The position numbers were made by a program, and so were the translations under genes. A DNA stretch of 64,000 bases from VFJZ01 sp046598415 (GTDB lineage: Bacteria; Actinomycetota; Thermoleophilia; Gaiellales; F1-60-MAGs149), in the NCBI GenBank assembly GCA_046598415.1, contig JBKJIG010000105.1, forward strand, positions 13,077 through 77,076, in the 5' to 3' direction. Each line of letters opens with the position of its first letter. Positions within the stretch are counted from its first letter, which is position 1. The notes under the pieces are model-generated. The model did no database searches, was not told the origin of the DNA, and was given only the letters and a program-made list of their open reading frames with translations. Of the stretch, positions 25,705 through 33,634 are shown piece after piece.

Positions 25705-27231
25705 ATGGCAGTCGGAAGCCTCGTAGACGTGGTCATGCCCCAGATGGGCGTCAGCGTCTCGGAAGGCACGATCAGCCGCTGGGCGAAGCAGGTCGGCGAC
25801 AAGATCGAGGCCGACGAGACGGTCGTCGAGATCTCGACCGACAAGGTCGACACCGAGGTGCCGTCGCCGGCGTCCGGCACGATCGTCGAGATCCTCGTCC
25901 AGGAGGGTGAGACCGTCCCGGTCACGACCGTGATCGCGCGCATCGACACCGCCGGCGGCGCACCGCTGGCCCCCGTCGAACCGGTTGCCCCGTCACCCGA
26001 GGCCGCCGCACCCGCCGCTGCGCCCGAGGCCGCCGCCCCTGCGGCCGCTGCGCCCGAGGCCGCCGAGCCGCCGCCGCACTTCGGTCCCGCCACCACGACC
26101 GGCGGGTACTCCGCCCCCGGTGACCTGGCCGCCGACTTGCCGCCCGCCCCGCCGGCGCCGGCGCCGGCCGCCGAGGGCGACACCAACGGCGACATGCGGA
26201 CGTTCATGTCCCCGGTGGTCGCGCGGATGGTGGCCGAGCACGGTCTCGACATCAACCAGATCGCCGGCACCGGCCGCGGTGGCCGCGTCACCAAGCACGA
26301 CGTCGAGGTCTTCCTCGAGGGCGGCGCGCCCGCCGTCGCGCCGCCGCCTGCTGCGCCGCCCGCCGCTCCGGCGGCAGCCGCTCCGGCTCCGCCCGCGCCA
26401 GCGCCGCCGCCCGCTCCGGTCGCCGCCGCATCGGCGCCCGCTGCGCCGGCGCCGGTCGCGCCGCGTCCCGCGCCTGCCCCGGCAGCCGCTCCTGCCGCCG
26501 GCTCGCTGAACGCCGGCGAGGAGATCTACAAGTTCTCCACCATCCGCCGCGCGATCGCGAAGCACCTGATGGAGTCGGTCCTGACGACGGCGCAGCTGAC
26601 GACGGTGATCGAGGTCGACATGTCGGCGGTGGTCACCCACCGGGCCGCGATGAAGGCCGACTTCAAGGCCCGCAACGGCCTCAACCTCACGTATCTGCCG
26701 TTCATCATGAAGGCGACCATCGATGCGATTGGCAAGTGGCCGTGGGTGAACGCCGAGATCCGCGACAACGAGGCGATCATCAAGCGCTCGATCAACCTCG
26801 GCATGGCCGTCGCGGTCGACGACTCCAAGGGCCTGCTCGTCCCGGTCATCAAGAGCGCCGAGTCGCTGTCGATGGTCGGTCTGGCGCGGGCGCTGACCGA
26901 CGTTGCCGATCGCGCACGCTCGAAGTCGCTGACCGTCGAGGAGATGACCGGCGCCTCGTTCACGATCACGAATCCCGGCGGCTACGGCGCGCTCATGGGC
27001 ACCCCGATCCTGCCCGTCGGCACCACGGCCATCATCGATGTCGAGGCGATCCTGAAGCGCCCGGTCGTGATCACCGACGAGCAGGGCAACGACGCCATCG
27101 GCATCCGCTCGATGATGTACCTGCCCATGACGTACGACCACCGGCTCGTGGACGGCGCCTACGCCGCGCAGTTCCTGCGCGACCTGAAGCGCAACCTCGA
27201 GACGTGGCCGATCGACGCCTACATCGCTTGA
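25705..27231 (+). CDS. 2-oxoacid dehydrogenase E2 (dihydrolipoyl acyltransferase)
   Basis: 508 aa core of the complex. Residues 5-82 are one lipoyl domain with the modified lysine K47 in ISTDKVDTE. A Pro/Ala linker follows, then the E1/E3-binding domain at about 165-205 (MSPVVARMVAEHGLDINQI, GTGRGGRVTKHDV), a second very Pro/Ala-rich linker (206-275) and the acyltransferase domain with the active-site YDHRLVDGA. GAGGAG precedes the ATG. E3 is not encoded nearby. Downstream lipB and lipA supply the lipoyl group for K47. Confidence 0.93.
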   Translation: MAVGSLVDVVMPQMGVSVSEGTISRWAKQVGDKIEADETVVEISTDKVDTEVPSPASGTIVEILVQEGETVPVTTVIARIDTAGGAPLAPVEPVAPSPEAAAPAAAPEAAAPAAAAPEAAEPPPHFGPATTTGGYSAPGDLAADLPPAPPAPAPAAEGDTNGDMRTFMSPVVARMVAEHGLDINQIAGTGRGGRVTKHDVEVFLEGGAPAVAPPPAAPPAAPAAAAPAPPAPAPPPAPVAAASAPAAPAPVAPRPAPAPAAAPAAGSLNAGEEIYKFSTIRRAIAKHLMESVLTTAQLTTVIEVDMSAVVTHRAAMKADFKARNGLNLTYLPFIMKATIDAIGKWPWVNAEIRDNEAIIKRSINLGMAVAVDDSKGLLVPVIKSAESLSMVGLARALTDVADRARSKSLTVEEMTGASFTITNPGGYGALMGTPILPVGTTAIIDVEAILKRPVVITDEQGNDAIGIRSMMYLPMTYDHRLVDGAYAAQFLRDLKRNLETWPIDAYIA

Positions 27232-27929
27232 CCGAGCGCGTCCCCCTCCGTCGCCAGCCGGGTGGCGCGTACCTGTACGACCTGCCCGGGCTGACGAAGT
27301 ACGACGACGTGGTCGCGCTGATGACCGAGCTCGCCGCCGCGCGCTCGCAGGGCGCGGTGCCCGACACGGTGATCCTCTGCGAGCATCCGGCCGTCGTCAC
27401 CCTCGGCGCGTCGGCCGACGAGGCCGCCGACGCAGTCTCGCGCGAGACGCTGGCCGCGCACGACATCGCCGTCGCCGTCACCGACCGCGGCGGCCGCGCC
27501 ACCTACCATGGCCCCGGCCAGCTGATCGGCTACCCGGTGCTCGACCTGACCGACTACGGCCGCGACCTGCGCGCCTACGTCGAGCGGCTCGAGTCGGCCA
27601 TCATCGGCGCCCTGGCCGAGCTCGGCGTACCGGCCGAGGTGCGGGCCGGCACGGAGTACGTCGGGGTCTGGACGCCCGCGGGCGCCAAGATCGCGTCGAT
27701 CGGTGTGCACGTCTCGCGGTGGATCACGACGCACGGGTTCGCGCTGAACGTCTCGTGCGACCTGGAACCGTTCTCGCTCTTCAACCCGTGCGGTCACGAA
27801 GGCCTCGCCGTCACCTCCGTCGAGCGCGAAACGGGTCGCGAGGTGTCGCGGGCCGAGGCGCAGGCCGTCGTCTGCGACCAGCTCGGCGAGGCGCTCGGCC
27901 TCCGGTTCGAGGAGGTCCCGGTCGCATGA
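27228..27929 (+). CDS. lipB: Octanoyltransferase LipB
   Basis: 233 aa. Moves octanoyl from acyl carrier protein to the lipoyl domain lysine. Motifs: LCEHPAVVTLGASA, RGGRATYHGPGQLIGYPV, the catalytic Lys in GAKIASIGVHVSRW, and the catalytic Cys in FNPCG. The best start is the TTG at 27228, which overlaps the E2 stop (TTGA); no ATG or GTG fits in the correct frame. Translational coupling to E2 makes sense because E2 is the substrate. Confidence 0.93.
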   Translation: MTERVPLRRQPGGAYLYDLPGLTKYDDVVALMTELAAARSQGAVPDTVILCEHPAVVTLGASADEAADAVSRETLAAHDIAVAVTDRGGRATYHGPGQLIGYPVLDLTDYGRDLRAYVERLESAIIGALAELGVPAEVRAGTEYVGVWTPAGAKIASIGVHVSRWITTHGFALNVSCDLEPFSLFNPCGHEGLAVTSVERETGREVSRAEAQAVVCDQLGEALGLRFEEVPVA

Positions 27930-28279
27930 GGTGGGGCGTGACCGTGTTCGCATCCGAGTACGAGACCTCGAAGGCCTTCTACCGCGACACGCTCGGCATG
28001 GACGTCGAGGAGACGGGTCCCGACACGCTCATCGCGCGGCGCGACGGCGTCGAGATCCGGATCGACGGGGGTGCCAAGAAGCGCAAGCGCGGCCGCAGCT
28101 GGATGCGTGAGTCCGGCGTCTACCTGACGCTCGAGACCGACGACTTCGACGGGCTGCACACCGAGCTCGAGCGACGCGGTGCCGCGTTCCTCGGCGAGAT
28201 CGCCGAAGACGACGCCGGGAAGCGGTACGCTGGACTGGCGGATCCCGATGGCCTCCTCATCGAGATCGCCGAAGCCTGA
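27926..28279 (+). CDS. VOC (glyoxalase/bleomycin resistance) family protein
   Basis: 117 aa, one vicinal oxygen chelate fold made of two beta-alpha-beta-beta-beta halves. Visible: GVTVFASEYETSKAFYRDTL at the N-terminus and the family ending YAGLADPDGLLIEI, with the last Glu of the metal site. Start ATG overlaps the lipB stop (ATGA) and the lipA start overlaps its stop, so it is an integral part of the lipoate operon. Why it sits there is not known. It may handle a reactive metabolite or be a non-enzymatic binding protein. Confidence 0.85.
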   Translation: MRWGVTVFASEYETSKAFYRDTLGMDVEETGPDTLIARRDGVEIRIDGGAKKRKRGRSWMRESGVYLTLETDDFDGLHTELERRGAAFLGEIAEDDAGKRYAGLADPDGLLIEIAEA

Positions 28280-29205
28280 TGCCCTGGAGCCCGATCGCGA
28301 AAGAACGGCCGCCCTGGATGACGGTGCGCGCACCGTCTACCCGGTCGCGCTTCGGCGAGCTCACGGAGATCGTCCGCGAGGGCAACCTGCACACGGTCTG
28401 CGAGGAGGCCCGCTGCCCGAACATCGGCGAGTGCTGGGGGCGCGGCACCGCGACGTTCCAGATCATGGGTGAGACGTGCACCCGCGCCTGCCGCTACTGC
28501 GCCGTGCGGTCGCGCAGGGTGGGCGAGGAACTCGACGTGCTGGAGCCCGCCAAGGTGGCGGCCGCGGCCGAGAAGATGGGCCTGCGCCACGTGGTCGTCA
28601 CCTCGGTCGACCGGGACGACCTGCCCGACCGCGGCGCCGGCCACTGGGCACAGACCATCCGCGCGCTGCACCGGCGCTGCCCCGACGCCAACGTCGAGGT
28701 GCTGGTGCCCGACTTCCTCGGCTTCGAGGAGGATGCGCTTCAGGTCGTGCTGGAGGCCGCGCCCGACGTCTTCAACCACAACATCGAGACGTGCCGCCGC
28801 GTGCAGCCAACGGTGCGCATCAAGGGCGACTACGATCGCGCGCTCTGGCTGCTCGCACGAGCCAAGGAGCTGTGGGCCGAGCGCTGGCCCGAGCGCGGCA
28901 CGCTGATGACGAAGTCCGGCATCGTCGCCGGCATGGGCGAGACCGACGACGAGGTCGTCGAGACCATGCGCGACCTGCGCGCGCACGGCGTCGACGTCGT
29001 CACCATCGGCCAGTACCTGCAGCCGACCGAGAAGCACCTGCAGCTCGACCGCTGGGTGCCGCTGACCTCGTTCCGTCGCTTCCGCGAGGAGGGCGAGAGA
29101 ATGGGCTTCGGCACCGTGTTCGCCGGCCCGCTCGTGCGCTCCAGCTATCGCGCCGAGGAGCAGACGCTCGCCGCAGAGGGCGGGAGCAGGGTGATCGCAT
29201 TCTGA
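28279..29205 (+). CDS. lipA: Lipoyl synthase LipA
   Basis: 308 aa radical SAM enzyme that inserts two sulfurs into the octanoyl chain. The auxiliary cluster ligands C41, C46 and C52 (CX4CX5C, CEEARCPNIGEC) and the radical SAM ligands C67, C71 and C74 (CTRACRYC) are all present, as is the C-terminal RSSYRAEE. GQYLQPTEKHL is typical. The ATG overlaps the VOC stop by one base (TGATG). Fe-S supply factors ErpA and YgfZ are encoded elsewhere in this window. Confidence 0.97.
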   Translation: MPWSPIAKERPPWMTVRAPSTRSRFGELTEIVREGNLHTVCEEARCPNIGECWGRGTATFQIMGETCTRACRYCAVRSRRVGEELDVLEPAKVAAAAEKMGLRHVVVTSVDRDDLPDRGAGHWAQTIRALHRRCPDANVEVLVPDFLGFEEDALQVVLEAAPDVFNHNIETCRRVQPTVRIKGDYDRALWLLARAKELWAERWPERGTLMTKSGIVAGMGETDDEVVETMRDLRAHGVDVVTIGQYLQPTEKHLQLDRWVPLTSFRRFREEGERMGFGTVFAGPLVRSSYRAEEQTLAAEGGSRVIAF

Positions 29206-30458
29206 TGGGCGGCGAGGTGCTGCGGGACCGGATCGCCGAGATACTCGTCCGCCACGACCCGCTACGCGCCGCCGAGGATCCGGGCTGCGACCTGTCCGAG
29301 GTCTACCTGGTCGAGGCCGACGAGCTGGCCATCCTGCTGGCCGGATCGAGCATCGACTCCGCATCGTGTGCGAGCGTGGTCTGGGCGGTGCTGACGGCCA
29401 ACGCGGGCGCCGAGGATGCCGGGCGGCTCGAACGCTACGGGCTCATCGGCGCCGATGTCGCCGCGGTCGTGGCCGGCACCAGCGCGGTGCTCGACGGCCC
29501 GCTCGACGACGAGGACGAGGTGGCGTTCGACGAGCTGCCGGGCGATCCGATCGCGCTCGCGGTGCTCGCCATCCTCGACGACCGCGATCCGGCCGGCGTC
29601 GACGACGCTCCCTCCGAGGATCCGCTCGGCGACGACCTGCGATACGTCTCGGCCGCCGAGGAGATCGCCGACGCGCTCGGCTCGGTCGAGCCCGATGCGG
29701 CCGCCTGCACGCGTCTCGCCCGCGACCTGCTCGAGACCCGGTTCGGCAACCTGCACCGCGCCCGCCTGGCGGCGGTCGGGGTCGAGCTGGCCGAGCTCGT
29801 CCAGCTGGCCGAGTTCGTGCGCATCGAGCTCGATCCAGTCGAGATCGCCGCCGGCCCGAGCGTGGCCATGGAGACACCGCCCGACCCGTTCGCGGCCGGC
29901 ATCCTGGCGCTGCTCGAGCGGCACGACCCGGCTCCCGGCGAGTCGCCCGGCGGCTACGTGGCCGAGGCCGAGGATCTCGCCGACCTGCTCCGCGAGGCCG
30001 AGCCCGACTCGGTGCACTGCGCTGCGATCGCATGGACCGTCGTGCGGCGCTGGACGAGCGCGCGCGACGCCGGCAGCATCGAGCTGTACGGCGCGCTCGG
30101 CCGCGAGCTCGGTCGGCTGCTCGAGCTGTACCGGGAGCTCGAGGACCAGAACCCGGCCCTGCTCGCACCCGCCGACCGCGACGGTGCCGTGCAGCTGGCC
30201 GGTGAGCCCCTCGCCCGCCGCGTGCACGGGCTGCTCGTCGACCACGACCCGTTCGGCCTGGGCGAGCCCGACGGTTCCGACTACGTGCCCTATGCGCGAG
30301 AGCTGGCACAGCGGATCCAGACCGGATCACCGTCCGCCGGCTACTGCCAGGTGCTCGCCTGGAAGGTGCTGACCGAGCCGTGGGGAGGGCTGGGCGGATC
30401 GCTCGGCCGGTTCCGCGAGCTCGGACGCGACCTCCACTCGCTCGCCACCGCCGCGTGA
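29205..30458 (+). CDS. Unrecognised protein of four tandem repeats
   Basis: 417 aa, acidic, no membrane segment. It is built from four repeats of about 80-90 residues at roughly 8-90, 116-203, 229-309 and 336-413. Each has an (H/R)DP turn after the first helix (H17, R127, H240, H347), a YxxEAxxLA helix, and a single cysteine in the next helix (C55, C168, C272, C381). The pattern L-x2-HDP then acidic then helix faintly resembles DUF1871-type domains, but this is a guess by eye. Start overlaps the lipA stop by one base (TGATG). Its place between lipA and a hydrolase suggests a link to the lipoylated complex. Confidence 0.8.
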   Translation: MGGEVLRDRIAEILVRHDPLRAAEDPGCDLSEVYLVEADELAILLAGSSIDSASCASVVWAVLTANAGAEDAGRLERYGLIGADVAAVVAGTSAVLDGPLDDEDEVAFDELPGDPIALAVLAILDDRDPAGVDDAPSEDPLGDDLRYVSAAEEIADALGSVEPDAAACTRLARDLLETRFGNLHRARLAAVGVELAELVQLAEFVRIELDPVEIAAGPSVAMETPPDPFAAGILALLERHDPAPGESPGGYVAEAEDLADLLREAEPDSVHCAAIAWTVVRRWTSARDAGSIELYGALGRELGRLLELYRELEDQNPALLAPADRDGAVQLAGEPLARRVHGLLVDHDPFGLGEPDGSDYVPYARELAQRIQTGSPSAGYCQVLAWKVLTEPWGGLGGSLGRFRELGRDLHSLATAA

Positions 30459-31090
30459 CGCAGCGCGGCGTCGCACTGCTGTTGCCCGGCGGCACACCGC
30501 GCTCGACTCGGAAGGCAGCACGCAACGGGGTCGCGTCGCTGCGCATGCGCACCTTCCAGCGGTCGCTGGAGCGCGCCGGCGTCGACACGCAGCTCGTCAC
30601 CTACCGCTTCCGCGGCTGGAACGACGGCGACCCTGTGCCCGACACGGCGGCCGTGATCGCCGCCGTCCGCGAGGCTCGCCCGGGCGCGCCGATCGTGCTC
30701 GTGGGGCACTCGATGGGCGGCCGGGTGGCGCTGCGGCTGATCGACGAGCCGGGTGTAGCGGCCGTCGTCGCGATGGCGCCGTGGCTGCCGCCGGGCGAGC
30801 CGCTCGCGCAGATGGCCGGCAAGACGGCGCTGCTCATCCATGGCGATCGTGACCGCCTCACCGATCCAGCGCGCACGCTCACGTTCGCGCGCGCCGCGGC
30901 CTCGCTGACCCAGCGGCTCGCGTTCGTCGAGCTCCGCGGCGGCGAGCACAAGCTGTTGCGGCGCAGCCGGGCCTGGCACGACCTGGTGCGACGGTTCACG
31001 GTCGGCGAGACCGAGGCCGGTGCTCGCGACGCCGAGATCGAGGGCTGGTTCGCCCTCCCCGCGGCCGAGCGCGCGCGGCTGCGGCGCTAG
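30455..31090 (+). CDS. Alpha/beta hydrolase
   Basis: 211 aa. Nucleophile elbow GHSMGG, acid in HGDRDRLTDP, and base His in GGEHKLL, the full triad in the right order. No lid domain is obvious. GTG overlaps the previous stop (GTGA), making this the last gene of the lipoate operon. It converges with the epimerase gene with a 4 bp overlap. Substrate unknown. Confidence 0.85.
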   Translation: MTQRGVALLLPGGTPRSTRKAARNGVASLRMRTFQRSLERAGVDTQLVTYRFRGWNDGDPVPDTAAVIAAVREARPGAPIVLVGHSMGGRVALRLIDEPGVAAVVAMAPWLPPGEPLAQMAGKTALLIHGDRDRLTDPARTLTFARAAASLTQRLAFVELRGGEHKLLRRSRAWHDLVRRFTVGETEAGARDAEIEGWFALPAAERARLRR

Positions 31091-32040
31091 CTGGTGGCGA
31101 GCAGGTCGCGCTCGCGATCCGGTGCGAGGCCGACCCCGTCGACGGGCGTCGCCTCCAGCGTCGCGCGGACGGTGTCGGCGAGCGGCCGCGGCGTCAGGCC
31201 GGTGGCCGTGGCCAGACCGTGGTCGATCGCGGCGAGCATCGTCGCCTCGGGCGAGGAGGGGGCGATCCACAGCGGCAGCTCCATCCACTCGCCGACCTCG
31301 TGCTCGACCAGCACGTCCTCCGGTACCCAGACCGGCCGCGTGCCGGTAGGCGCGATCTCGAGGCAGGCGTCGACCAGCTCGCCCATCGTCCACGTCGCCG
31401 TGACGTTGACGGGACCGGTGACGCGGGTCTCGCACGCGCCGACCATCCAGGCGGCGAGGTCGCGAACGTCGACGAACTGGGTCTGGCGCGCCGGCCGGTC
31501 GAACACCAGCACGTCGCCGCCCCGTGCGAACCGGTGCGGCCAGTACGTGAATCGCCCGGTCGGGTCGTGCGGCCCGACGATCAGGCCCGGCCGGACGGCC
31601 AGCGACCGGCCCCCGGTGGCGTCGTGCGCGGCGGTCTCGCTGAGCGCCTTGAGCGCGCCGTAGCGTCCCTCGCCGATGTCCTCGACGGTCGAATCGTCCA
31701 GCGTCGCGACGGCCGCCGTCTCGTCGACCGGGGGCGCGCCCGGGGCGTAGACCGACACCGACGAGACGAAGCAGTAGTGGCCGACCCGCGGCGCGAGCAG
31801 CGCGGCCGCGGCGCCGACGATCCGCGGCACGTAACCCGAGGTGTCGATGACGCTGTCCCACTCGCCGGTCTCGAGCGCGGCGAGATCGCCGGTCGCCCGG
31901 TCGCCGTGCAGCTGCACCACACCCGCGGCAGCGGTGTGCGTGCCACGGTTGAAGACGGTGACGTCGTGCCCGCGCTGCAGCGCCTCGGCGACGACGGCGC
32001 GGCCCAAGAAGACGCCGCCGCCGAGCACCAGCAGTCGCAC
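31087..32040 (-). CDS. NAD(P)-dependent epimerase/dehydratase family protein
   Basis: 317 aa extended SDR. Nucleotide-binding LLVLGGGVFLGRAVV at the N-terminus, SSVSVYAPG as the active-site Ser strand, and YGALK as the Tyr-x3-Lys pair, followed by RPGLIVGPHDPTGRF. The sequence resembles the chloroplast-stem-loop-binding/reductase-like branch. The GTG start directly abuts the TAG of the DtxR-type gene, with no spacer, so it is read from the same transcript. Substrate unknown. Confidence 0.87.
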   Translation of the reverse strand: MRLLVLGGGVFLGRAVVAEALQRGHDVTVFNRGTHTAAAGVVQLHGDRATGDLAALETGEWDSVIDTSGYVPRIVGAAAALLAPRVGHYCFVSSVSVYAPGAPPVDETAAVATLDDSTVEDIGEGRYGALKALSETAAHDATGGRSLAVRPGLIVGPHDPTGRFTYWPHRFARGGDVLVFDRPARQTQFVDVRDLAAWMVGACETRVTGPVNVTATWTMGELVDACLEIAPTGTRPVWVPEDVLVEHEVGEWMELPLWIAPSSPEATMLAAIDHGLATATGLTPRPLADTVRATLEATPVDGVGLAPDRERDLLATS

Positions 32041-32700
32041 CTAGGCCTCCACGAGGATCTGTGACGCCACGCCGAGTGAGAGCGTGTACTGCGCGCCCAC
32101 CAGCTCGACGGTCATCACGCCGGCCAGGTTGTCGACCGTCGTCACGTCGAGGCAGGCGCCGGGCCGCAGGCCGCGCTCGGCCAGGTACTGCAGCAGCTCG
32201 GTCGAGCGGTCGGACACGCGGGTGATGCGCACGGTCGAACCGGCGCGGCAGTGCGCGAGTGGCATCGCCGGGATGTCGACGATCGAGCCGTCCCGGGCCG
32301 GGATCGGATCGCCGTGCGGATCGTGCGAGGGCTGTCCGAGCTTCGCGGCGATGCGCTCCTCGAGGCCCTCGGAGATGTGGTGTTCGAGGCGCTCGGCCTC
32401 GGCGTGCACCTCTTCCCACGGCACTCCGAGGTGCTCGACGAGAAACAGCTCGAGCAGTCGGTGGTGGCGCAGCACCTCGAGCGCGGCGGCCGTGCCGCGG
32501 GCCGTGAGCACGACGCCGTGGTACGGCTCGTGCTCGACCAGGCGGAGCGTGTCGAGCTTCTTGACCATGCCGGTCACGGAGGCGGTCGAGACCTGCAGTC
32601 GGTCGGCGAGCGCCTGCGTCGTCACGGTGCCGCCGGTCGTCGCGCCGATCTGCTGGATCGCCTTCAGATAATCCTCCATGGCGGCGGAGATCTCACGCAT
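32041..32700 (-). CDS. DtxR/MntR family metal-dependent regulator
   Basis: 219 aa. N-terminal winged HTH (MEDYLKAIQQIG, ALADRLQVSTASVTGMVKKL), a dimerisation domain with metal ligands around HHRLLELFLVEHLG and AERLEHHISEGLEERI, and a C-terminal SH3-like FeoA domain (HCRAGSTVRITRVSD to the end). It senses Fe2+ or Mn2+ and represses metal uptake genes. ATG at 32700 chosen because the family start M-x-DYLKAI follows; a TAGCCT box lies 8 nt upstream. The target is not in the window. Confidence 0.92.
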   Translation of the reverse strand: MREISAAMEDYLKAIQQIGATTGGTVTTQALADRLQVSTASVTGMVKKLDTLRLVEHEPYHGVVLTARGTAAALEVLRHHRLLELFLVEHLGVPWEEVHAEAERLEHHISEGLEERIAAKLGQPSHDPHGDPIPARDGSIVDIPAMPLAHCRAGSTVRITRVSDRSTELLQYLAERGLRPGACLDVTTVDNLAGVMTVELVGAQYTLSLGVASQILVEA

Positions 32701-32731
32701 TGCGCCGAAGGCTAGCGTGCGCCACGATACG

Positions 32732-33037
32732 ATGGTGGACCGCATCGCCGAGCGGACGTCGACATTCGACGTCTCGTTGTGCGTCACGACGTTCGTCGTG
32801 TGCGCCACGGCGGTCGCCGCGGTGCTCACATCGCGGGGCGTGGCAGCCGCCGAGTGGTTCCAGGCGGCGGGCGCGTCGGCCTGCGTCTGCTGCGGCATCT
32901 ACCTGACCGCGGCCCTCGGCGCCGGCGACGGCCCGGAGGAGCGCCGCCGGGCGGCGAGCTGGATGGCGGGCGCCGGCCTGGCCCTCGGCGCCCTCCTGGT
33001 ACTGGAGCTGATGCGCGAGCTGTTCACCGGCGGCTGA
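32732..33037 (+). CDS. Small membrane protein
   Basis: 101 aa with two or three hydrophobic segments (SLCVTTFVVCATAVAAVL; SACVCCGIYLTAALG; AGAGLALGALLVLELM). Cysteines cluster in the middle one (CVCC). Divergent from the DtxR/MntR gene by 31 bp, so it may be under that regulator, but no clear palindrome is seen. Not recognised. Its stop lies at the border of the second composite repeat. Confidence 0.6.
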   Translation: MVDRIAERTSTFDVSLCVTTFVVCATAVAAVLTSRGVAAAEWFQAAGASACVCCGIYLTAALGAGDGPEERRRAASWMAGAGLALGALLVLELMRELFTGG

Positions 33038-33634
33038 GCAGAAGCCGGGTCGGCGATGACAGGGGCGGGCCTTGGCGCTGGTCGCGCAGCGCCGGGCGGT
33101 CTGCGATCGCCGCGTCCCGGTTGTGGATGGGGTCATCGGCCATAGGTGGGGGTAGAAGATGAAGCGTTTCGGCGCTTGCGATAGGTGGCGTCTGCGTAGG
33201 TGCTGGACACCTCCGAGTCCGCCTCGAGGGCGCGGAACGGGTGCATCGACCCGGGGCACACCTCAGGCCGATGGAGCAGCCGTCTCGGATTGCAGACCCA
33301 GGGCAGTCGCGGGTGCAGCCGCGGCGGCGTGCAGCGTTCGTCGGAGGCCGTGAAGAGCCGCAAGCGCGGAGGCGACAGGGGGACGTCTCAAATGCCGGGT
33401 GATGACCTCAGTCCATCCAGGACGCGGCGCATCGCCGCCTTGGAGACGCAGCAGCTCGAGCAGCGGCGGGCGGGTCTGCGATCGGCCGCGTCCCGGTTGT
33501 GGATGGGTCATCGGCCATAGGTGGTGGTAGAAGATGAGTCGTTTCGGCGCTTGCGATAGGTGGCGTCTGCGTAGGAGCTGCACGTCTCCGAGTCCGCCTC
33601 GAGTGCGCGAACGGGCGCTCCGGCGCGGACGGCG
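33038..33634 (-). repeat. Composite intergenic repeat, copy 2
   Basis: A 597 bp gap between convergent genes without a supported gene. Modules, in the orientation opposite to copy 1: X (33485-33614), spacer, Y (33322-33420), W (33241-33321) and X (33110-33240). The order X - YWX is the same as in copies 1 and 3. The outer X has a 1 nt deletion near 33610 and a substitution in the AAGCGTTTCGG hairpin region. The bases from 33038 to about 33109 resemble the edge of the unit only weakly. Confidence 0.85.
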
